Under the pieces are notes generated by a model, which worked only from the letters and a program-made list of their open reading frames with translations, did no database searches and was not told the DNA's origin. A DNA stretch of 19,025 nt from an uncultured Microcaldota archaeon (GTDB lineage: Archaea; Micrarchaeota; Micrarchaeia; Anstonellales; Bilamarchaeaceae), in contig CAILMU010000105.1 of NCBI GenBank assembly GCA_903835325.1, forward strand, positions 1 to 19,025. The letters are read 5' to 3'. Both the position numbers and the translations under genes were made by a program. Positions 13,877 through 19,025 of this stretch are shown one piece after another. The stretch's first letter is position 1; each line of letters opens with the position of its first letter.

Positions 13877-13885
13877 CCCCCTCCC
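13877..13885 (-). promoter_or_regulatory. Strong Shine-Dalgarno that sets the 13872 start
   Basis: The minus strand reads GGGAGGGGG, with the GGAGG core 7 nt before the ATG at 13872. It lies in the 28-nt gap after the upstream lipoprotein gene, supporting cotranscription and the shorter start. Confidence 0.65.
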
Positions 13886-13900
13886 GTCTCATATCTTGTT

Positions 13901-14983
13901 TCACTGAGCCCCACCAGTAGCTCCCAGGTTATTCTCGCACGCCTCCTGATTCTTTTTCGCGACATCCAGGTTCTCCTGGCCTATCTCGGCGTTCGCCTTC
14001 CCAAGCTGCTGGGATTTCCACCCGGCGTGCGCTGCCATCCTGAAATGCCTGGCGCAACCGGCATAGTCTTTCGATTCGAAGGCCGCAGACCCTTTCTCGA
14101 ACTCGTCCCTGAACTTCAATGACGCGAGGTGCTCGAGCGCATAATCATTGAGCGGGAAAATCCCGAGCGAGCGTTCGAATCCAGCCATCGCCCCCTGCAA
14201 TTCGTTCTTGGAGCGCAGGAAATCTGCCCAGTCCCTGTGCGGGATGGCTTCTGATTCGGAGTAATCCATCTTCATTTTCGTAATGAACGGGCCGTGGGCG
14301 CTCATGCCTGGCCTCGGGAGCTGGAGGTCAATATCTATCCGTTTCCCCTCGACAATCGCGAATGCCATCATATGGTCGACATCGTCTGCCATGTCCTTGT
14401 AGTGCCTGACCTCTGCCCCTCCCGGGAACATCGGCGCGTTCCTCTTCGGATCCCCTTTCGTGACGACCCCTATCCACATTATCGCCAGCTCGTCGCAGAC
14501 GCCTCCCTGCACCAATGTCTGGGCCGGGACGCGCGGGGCTCTCATCTGAGTGCTTTTATCGAATCTGACATCTAGTCTCCCCCCCACTCGGAGAGCATCG
14601 AAGAGCGCATCCACTTTGGCTCTCGTGGTCTTCAGCCTTGCCGCGCTCTCAGCCAGTTCGCGCAATGTGTCGTTGAGCTCGAACTGGTTCGCGCTGGAAT
14701 CATAGCCGAAAGGGAATCGGGTGCGTTTGGCATCGCTTTTTTCGCTCTCAACACCATCCAATTTCGCCGAAGCGTTTGCGCTCGCCGACCCGTTCGCGTT
14801 GGCCTGCGTTCCCGCGCTCGTCGAGACATCCGTCGGATTCTGCGTCCTCGCGATGTTCTCGTTCATGCATCCATAGCCTAGGAAGAGCGATGCGCTAACG
14901 AGCGCGCATGCGGCCGCCGGGACGCTTCTTGGGCTCTTGCGTGGGTTTCCTATCTGGGATTTGGATGAATCAAGGATTACCAT
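13901..14983 (-). CDS. Lipoprotein with transglutaminase-like core and TPR-like tail
   Basis: The 360-residue exported protein has a basic n-region, hydrophobic segment and lipobox-like LGYGC (Cys39), so it is probably lipid-anchored outside. A low-complexity Ala/Ser/Asn linker (about 45-85) follows. The central region resembles a transglutaminase-like fold: QGGVCDELAIMW supplies Cys163, DDVDHMMAFAIVEGKRIDID supplies His204, and an Asp at 217 or 219 completes a Cys-His-Asp triad in the expected order. Residues about 250-325 are helical and TPR-like (DWADFLRSKNELQGAMAGFE; YALEHLASLKF). The activity could be a peptidase or amide-bond transferase acting at the cell surface, or structural. The ATG at 14983 lies about 27 nt from TTTATAAA, the cleanest leaderless promoter here. 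It is the first gene of an operon with the possible metallohydrolase, and divergent from ileS. The triad assignment is inference by pattern. Confidence 0.7.
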   Translation of the reverse strand: MVILDSSKSQIGNPRKSPRSVPAAACALVSASLFLGYGCMNENIARTQNPTDVSTSAGTQANANGSASANASAKLDGVESEKSDAKRTRFPFGYDSSANQFELNDTLRELAESAARLKTTRAKVDALFDALRVGGRLDVRFDKSTQMRAPRVPAQTLVQGGVCDELAIMWIGVVTKGDPKRNAPMFPGGAEVRHYKDMADDVDHMMAFAIVEGKRIDIDLQLPRPGMSAHGPFITKMKMDYSESEAIPHRDWADFLRSKNELQGAMAGFERSLGIFPLNDYALEHLASLKFRDEFEKGSAAFESKDYAGCARHFRMAAHAGWKSQQLGKANAEIGQENLDVAKKNQEACENNLGATGGAQ

Positions 14984-15005
14984 GGCAATTAATTGTTAAA
15001 AAGTG

Positions 15006-15013
15006 TTTATAAA
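15006..15013 (-). promoter_or_regulatory. TATA-like promoter for the lipoprotein operon
   Basis: TTTATAAA, a perfect palindrome, is centred about 27 nt upstream of the ATG at 14983, with no ribosome binding site between. It resembles the box at 18009-18016. Confidence 0.65.
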
Positions 15014-15052
15014 TGTTATAGAAACCAAGCCTCAGGGTTTTGGGACTGGACA

Positions 15053-15116
15053 TTTTAAACACTTCCCAGATATAGTTGTAGACGCTAATTGAGTCGATCA
15101 AATACTATAACGAGGT
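15053..15116 (+). promoter_or_regulatory. Candidate ileS promoter and leader
   Basis: TTTTAAAC (15053-15060) would start transcription near 15083 and give a leader of about 45 nt containing GAGGT (15112-15116), 11 nt before the ATG at 15128. ACTATAAC (15104-15111) is too close (about 20 nt) for a leaderless start. No RNA switch structure was recognised. Confidence 0.4.
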
Positions 15117-15127
15117 AGATTTGTTTC

Positions 15128-17995
15128 ATGTACGATCACAAGACGGTAGAGAAGGAGATCCTAGACTTCTGGAAGAAGGATCAGATATACGAGAAATCCA
15201 AGAAGGCGAACGCGGGGAGCGAGCCGTTCTATTTCTGCGACGGCCCGCCATACGCGACCGGACAGATACACCCTGGGACAGGATGGAACAAGACGATAAA
15301 AGACGCTGTCTGCCGCTACAACAGGATAAACGGCAGGGACGTCCGATTCCAGCCCGGCTACGACACGCATGGCCTGCCGATCGAAGTGAAGGTCGAGCAG
15401 GAGCTCAAATTCCAGCACAAGAACGACATCGAGAAGTACGGCATCGGGAAATTCATCGAGAAATGCAAGGCGTTCGCGACGAAATACGTCGGCATCATGG
15501 GAACGCAATTCGAATCCCTCGGGGTGTGGGCCGATTACGACCATCCCTACATCACCTACCATGATTCATACATCAATTCGTCATGGAAAACCCTTGCCAT
15601 GGCCAACGAGAAATCGCTCCTCCACGAAGGGGTCTATGTGCTCCCCTACTGCTTCCGCTGCGAGACGACCATAGCCAACTACGAGCTCGAATACGGCGAT
15701 GAGACCGACCCGAGCATATTCGTGAAATTCAAGGTCAAAGCTGAGAAGAAGGAGGAAAAAGACAAGGACGCTCACCATGCTGCGGATAATGAATATCTTG
15801 TGATTTGGACGACCACTCCTTGGACCCTTGTCGCGAACATGGCAGTAATGGTCCACCCGACCCTCCAGTACGTCCGGGTCAAGGTCGATGATGAAATCTG
15901 GATAATCGCCAAAGAGCGCCTCGAATACGTCCTTGGTGAATTGGGAAAGAGCGGGACGGTCATAGACGAGCTTCCGGGGAGGAAGCTCAAGGACATCGAA
16001 TACCTGCACCCGTTCCAGGACAAGATACACAAGTTCGCAGACCGCAAAGTCGTTTTAAGCGACGAATATGTCACGCTCGAAGAAGGCACCGGTTTGGTGC
16101 ATTGCGCACCCGGCCATGGTCCGGCCGACTTCATTATCGGCAAACGCTTCGGAATCGAGCCGTTCTCACCTGTGGACGAGCACGGCAGCTACACATCGGA
16201 TGCCGGCGACCTTGCCGGCAAGAATGTCCGCGAGGCGAATCCGTTAGTGTGCGAAATCCTGAAGGAGAAAGGCGTCCTGCTCAACGAATCGCGCATCCGC
16301 CACAGATACCCGCACTGCTGGAGATGCAAGACCCCGCTCATCTTCATCACCACCAACCAGTGGTTCATAAACATCTCGAAGATGAAGGACCAGATGCTCA
16401 ACGAGATAGAGAAGACCGAGTGGCACCCGGATTTCGTGAAAGACCGCTTCCGCGAGTTCGTGAACGGGGCGCCGGACTGGTGCATCTCGCGCCAGAGATA
16501 CTGGGGCATTCCGCTCCCTATCTGGAAATGCGCAGGATGCGGGAAGATAAGGGTCGTCGCTTCGCGCGAAGAGCTGCCTAAAGTGAAGGAGCTCCACAGG
16601 CCGTACCTGGACGAGATAGAGCTCCCATGCGCATGCGGAAAAGCGATGAAGCGCATACCGGATGTGATGGATGTCTGGTTCGACTCAGGGAACGCCGTCT
16701 GGGCATCCATGAACAGCGAGGAGGCGAGAACCTACGGCGAGCGCGCCGATGTCATCATCGAGGGGCAGGACCAGATAAGGGGATGGTTCTATTCACTGCT
16801 AGGTTCCGGCGTGGTCCGCTACGGCGCGAGCCCGTACAAGCGCCTGCTCATGCACGGATTCTTCGTGGACGAGAAGGGCGAGAAGATGAGCAAATCCGTC
16901 GGCAATTTCGTGCCCCTCGAGCAGATACTCGAGAAATACGGCGCGGATGCCTTCAGGCTCTGGGGCATGAGCAACACGATTTCCGAGGAGCTGAAATTCA
17001 GCTGGGATGAGATGAAGAAGAGCAAGGCGGATCTCAATATCGTCTTCAACATGGTCTCGTTCCTCGAGCGCTTCTATCCGGACAAGAAGTTCGAGAAGGC
17101 AGAGCTTACGCCGATGGATGCCTGGCTCATGAGCAGGCTGAACTCGACAAAGAAGGAGTTCAACCGCGCGTTCGAAGCCTACGAGCTCAACCGCGCATCC
17201 AAGGCGTTGCGGAATTTCATAGTCGAGGACCTTAGCCGCTTCTACATGAAGATAGCCAAGGAGCGCATCCAGGAAGGCGACAATGCCGAGGCCGCACTAT
17301 TCACGATATACCAAGCCATGCTGGCTTCCTTGCAGATGCTCGGATGCTTCAGCCCGTTCCTCAGCGAATACCTGTACCTGCGGTTCTTCAAGAAGCACGA
17401 GACTGCGGAATCCCTCTACCTGATACGCATGAGCCACCTCGACGAATCCGGGATAAACAGCGGTGCCGAGAAGAGGATGGAGCTAGTCAAAGAGGTCGTG
17501 TCTGTGGCTATGCTGGCAAGGCAGAAAGCCACCCTCAAGGTGCGCTGGCCTATCCGCACGCTTTTCATAGAGACGAAATCGCACGAAGTGACAGATGCTG
17601 TGAACGCGTTCAAGGACACGCTCCTTTCGCTTACAAATGTGAAGGAATTGAAGGTCGTCGAGGCGCCTCCTGCCGGGGAGATGGCGAGCGAACCGTTCTC
17701 TCTCGGTGCTGTGCACCTGGAGAAGAAGATGGATGAGCTGCTCTACGAGGAAGGCGTGGTCAACGAGGTCAAGCGCAGGATACAGATAATGCGCAAGGAC
17801 GCGAAACTTGTCGAAGCGGACAAGATATCGCTCGTGATAAGCGCTGAGAAGGAGCTCGAAGCCATCCTGGAGAAGAACCGGTCGCTCATCATGGATATAG
17901 TGAATGCAGGGTCGCTGTCTTTCGCCGTGGAGAAGACCATGAACGAGTACGAGATAGACGGGAGGCTCGTCAAGATAGCGATAAAGAAGACATGA
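15128..17995 (+). CDS. ileS: Isoleucyl-tRNA synthetase
   Basis: The enzyme charges tRNA(Ile) with isoleucine and hydrolyses mischarged valine; it is cytosolic. The 955-residue class I synthetase opens with GPPYATGQIHPGT. The HIGH motif is HPGT (His48, Gly50, Thr51), an HxGT form I associate with archaeal enzymes. The editing domain carries WTTTPWTLV (from Trp227) and HCAPGHGPAD (325-334, editing Asp334). CWRC and the later CAGC/CAC pairs suggest zinc sites. PDVMDVWFDSG and KMSKS (586-590) complete the catalytic core, then the anticodon-binding domain follows. The protein is somewhat shorter than the 1,000-plus residues common in the family, mainly at the C-terminus. A Lys/Glu/Asp/His-rich insert lies at about 204-220, before the editing motif. 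Codons are strongly C/G-ending, as for a highly expressed core gene. It has its own leader and is divergent from the lipoprotein operon. Confidence 0.97.
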   Translation: MYDHKTVEKEILDFWKKDQIYEKSKKANAGSEPFYFCDGPPYATGQIHPGTGWNKTIKDAVCRYNRINGRDVRFQPGYDTHGLPIEVKVEQELKFQHKNDIEKYGIGKFIEKCKAFATKYVGIMGTQFESLGVWADYDHPYITYHDSYINSSWKTLAMANEKSLLHEGVYVLPYCFRCETTIANYELEYGDETDPSIFVKFKVKAEKKEEKDKDAHHAADNEYLVIWTTTPWTLVANMAVMVHPTLQYVRVKVDDEIWIIAKERLEYVLGELGKSGTVIDELPGRKLKDIEYLHPFQDKIHKFADRKVVLSDEYVTLEEGTGLVHCAPGHGPADFIIGKRFGIEPFSPVDEHGSYTSDAGDLAGKNVREANPLVCEILKEKGVLLNESRIRHRYPHCWRCKTPLIFITTNQWFINISKMKDQMLNEIEKTEWHPDFVKDRFREFVNGAPDWCISRQRYWGIPLPIWKCAGCGKIRVVASREELPKVKELHRPYLDEIELPCACGKAMKRIPDVMDVWFDSGNAVWASMNSEEARTYGERADVIIEGQDQIRGWFYSLLGSGVVRYGASPYKRLLMHGFFVDEKGEKMSKSVGNFVPLEQILEKYGADAFRLWGMSNTISEELKFSWDEMKKSKADLNIVFNMVSFLERFYPDKKFEKAELTPMDAWLMSRLNSTKKEFNRAFEAYELNRASKALRNFIVEDLSRFYMKIAKERIQEGDNAEAALFTIYQAMLASLQMLGCFSPFLSEYLYLRFFKKHETAESLYLIRMSHLDESGINSGAEKRMELVKEVVSVAMLARQKATLKVRWPIRTLFIETKSHEVTDAVNAFKDTLLSLTNVKELKVVEAPPAGEMASEPFSLGAVHLEKKMDELLYEEGVVNEVKRRIQIMRKDAKLVEADKISLVISAEKELEAILEKNRSLIMDIVNAGSLSFAVEKTMNEYEIDGRLVKIAIKKT

Positions 17996-18008
17996 TTTAG
18001 CATAATCA

Positions 18009-18016
18009 TTTATAAA
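18009..18016 (+). promoter_or_regulatory. TATA-like promoter for the 18040 gene
   Basis: TTTATAAA, centred about 27 nt upstream of the ATG at 18040, matches the leaderless pattern. It lies in the 44-nt gap after ileS, so the downstream gene need not depend on ileS transcription. Confidence 0.65.
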
Positions 18017-18039
18017 CTGTAACAACTAAAGTCCTTCAC

Positions 18040-18972
18040 ATGCGCCTGCACGGCCCGCTTCCCAAAGACGATCACAGACAGCTGAATCTCTCGGCTCCCA
18101 AGGCTACCCTTTTCGCGGCCCTTGCTGTGCCTCTCATATCTTTCTGCGCGAACAGGAGCGATGCGATAGTTCCCAAGGATGCCCATAATTTCGATGGCAA
18201 ACCGGCCGCGTCTGTTTCTGCATCCACCACAACATCCAGATATGCAGGCCCTCTATCCGAATTATTCTTCCCTTCACAATCCGCGCCTGCGACATCGCAG
18301 TCTCGGACCCAGGCCAAGATCCAGCCCCGGTGCTTCTTCTCAGATGATAATTTCTATTTCAAGACGCCTGATGGCGCTGTCAATGCCGTCCTGGACATGC
18401 TTGACACGCAGAAGAGCAAGGAGCATAGCCTCGGAATCGGCTGCAAGGACCAGTACGCGTTCGTGCTCACGAACTCCATGCAAGGGAATAGCCTCATCGT
18501 GGTCTACGGCAAGAATACAACACGCCCTGCAGGCCTGGACCCGAACACTACGTACACCAAATTGTCCATGAGCAACATCATGACCGCTCCGTTCTCCTCA
18601 TGGACCCAGAGCCAGGACACTGCATATATCGTCGCGCAGAACCGCATCATGCTCTCGGTCTCGTATCCATTCCGCGGGAAAGTATTGAGCGAGCGCCTGC
18701 CTTTCGATACTGCAAAAACCCAGACGGCCCTGATAGGCAGGTGGATAGTGATCGCGAACGATAAACAGGATATCGGGATAATCAGCAACGACCTGCAGAC
18801 CAAAAAACATTACCGCATCTCGTCAGCCATCCACAACCCGGTACTGAAAAGCGACGGGCAGGCCGCATCTTTCGGAACCGTTTCCTCTCCTGAAGTGGAA
18901 ATCCGCCTTAATCAGAATAATGATGCGGAAGTCAGCGAGAAAGGCAATGCCCTCCCGCCGCTTCCAAGATAG
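18040..18972 (+). CDS. Secreted or anchored protein of unknown function
   Basis: The 310-residue product has an N-terminal export signal: a polar, basic n-region of about 21 residues, then a hydrophobic core (22-35, TLFAALAVPLISF) and Cys36. The Cys context is not a canonical lipobox, so it could be a cleaved secreted protein or an N-terminal membrane anchor. A Ser/Thr/Ala/Pro-rich linker (about 50-95) precedes a globular region from about 97. The rest alternates short hydrophobic strands and turns (RWIVIANDKQDIGIISND, KSDGQAASFGT) like a beta-propeller or beta-sandwich, with Cys98 and Cys135 able to form a disulfide. It ends in PPLPR without a C-terminal anchor. The start is supported by TTTATAAA at leaderless distance. 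The N-terminal design (signal, then low-complexity linker) resembles the lipoprotein at 14983. I do not recognise the family. Confidence 0.72.
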   Translation: MRLHGPLPKDDHRQLNLSAPKATLFAALAVPLISFCANRSDAIVPKDAHNFDGKPAASVSASTTTSRYAGPLSELFFPSQSAPATSQSRTQAKIQPRCFFSDDNFYFKTPDGAVNAVLDMLDTQKSKEHSLGIGCKDQYAFVLTNSMQGNSLIVVYGKNTTRPAGLDPNTTYTKLSMSNIMTAPFSSWTQSQDTAYIVAQNRIMLSVSYPFRGKVLSERLPFDTAKTQTALIGRWIVIANDKQDIGIISNDLQTKKHYRISSAIHNPVLKSDGQAASFGTVSSPEVEIRLNQNNDAEVSEKGNALPPLPR

Positions 18973-19025
18973 ATTTGCCGCTAGATTCTTTTGGGTATCG
19001 CGGATTTGATCAGCGGCGGTGTCGA

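Noticed and set aside
18981..19025. A possible C-terminal end of a minus-strand gene entering from the right edge (last residues LIKSAIPKRI, TAG at 18983-18981)
   Set aside because: Only 14 codons are visible, too few to separate a real gene end from chance; a convergent gene is plausible but unsupported.

Overview
The window is archaeal chromosomal DNA. The clearest evidence is an archaeal-type replication factor C small subunit, a single-domain KaiC-family ATPase, an isoleucyl-tRNA synthetase carrying an HxGT version of the HIGH motif, and a very regular promoter pattern: an A/T-only TATA-like box centred about 26-30 nt upstream of the start codon with no Shine-Dalgarno sequence, as expected for leaderless archaeal transcripts. 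Short intergenic gaps, many secreted or lipid-anchored proteins with Asn-X-Ser/Thr stalks, and a lipoprotein with an N-terminal CPNG...C motif recall small DPANN-type archaea (for example the Micrarchaeota/Diapherotrites side). That placement is an inference. No tRNA, rRNA, CRISPR array, insertion sequence or integrase was seen.

Layout. 1-966 (-): the N-terminal 322 residues of an unrecognised helical protein that runs off the left edge. 1076-3356 (+): two unrecognised genes. 3410-6041: malic enzyme (+) facing an aspartase/fumarase-superfamily lyase (-), with 10 nt between the stop codons. 6042-7630 (-): two tandem paralogous secreted proteins, each a small Cys-bracketed beta domain on a glycosylation-type stalk but with different C-terminal anchors; the lyase start codon abuts the stop of the second paralog. 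7810-11170: a visibly A+T-richer divergent pair, a lipoprotein (-) and a secreted subtilisin-like protease (+). 11181-12885: clamp-loader small subunit (-) and KaiC-like ATPase (+), divergent from a shared A+T-rich gap. 12988-14983 (-): a two-gene operon of a transglutaminase-like lipoprotein followed by a possible M14 (aspartoacylase/AstE-like) metallohydrolase. 15128-17995 (+): ileS. 18040-18972 (+): a secreted or anchored protein of unknown function.

How the parts fit. The lyase and malic enzyme both handle C4 acids: the lyase makes or consumes fumarate and malic enzyme decarboxylates malate to pyruvate. If the lyase is an aspartase, a separate fumarase would be needed to link them. Much of the remainder is cell-surface machinery: two stalk proteins, two lipoproteins, a protease and an anchored protein. 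Promoter-proximal genes look leaderless, while operon-internal genes (the lyase at 6041, the metallohydrolase at 13872) have clear purine-rich ribosome binding sites.

The most interesting candidates are the tandem stalk-protein duplication with a CTERM-like tail, the transglutaminase-like lipoprotein/metallohydrolase operon, and the A+T-rich lipoprotein/subtilase pair with structured DNA beside it. None can be called a new system from sequence reading alone.
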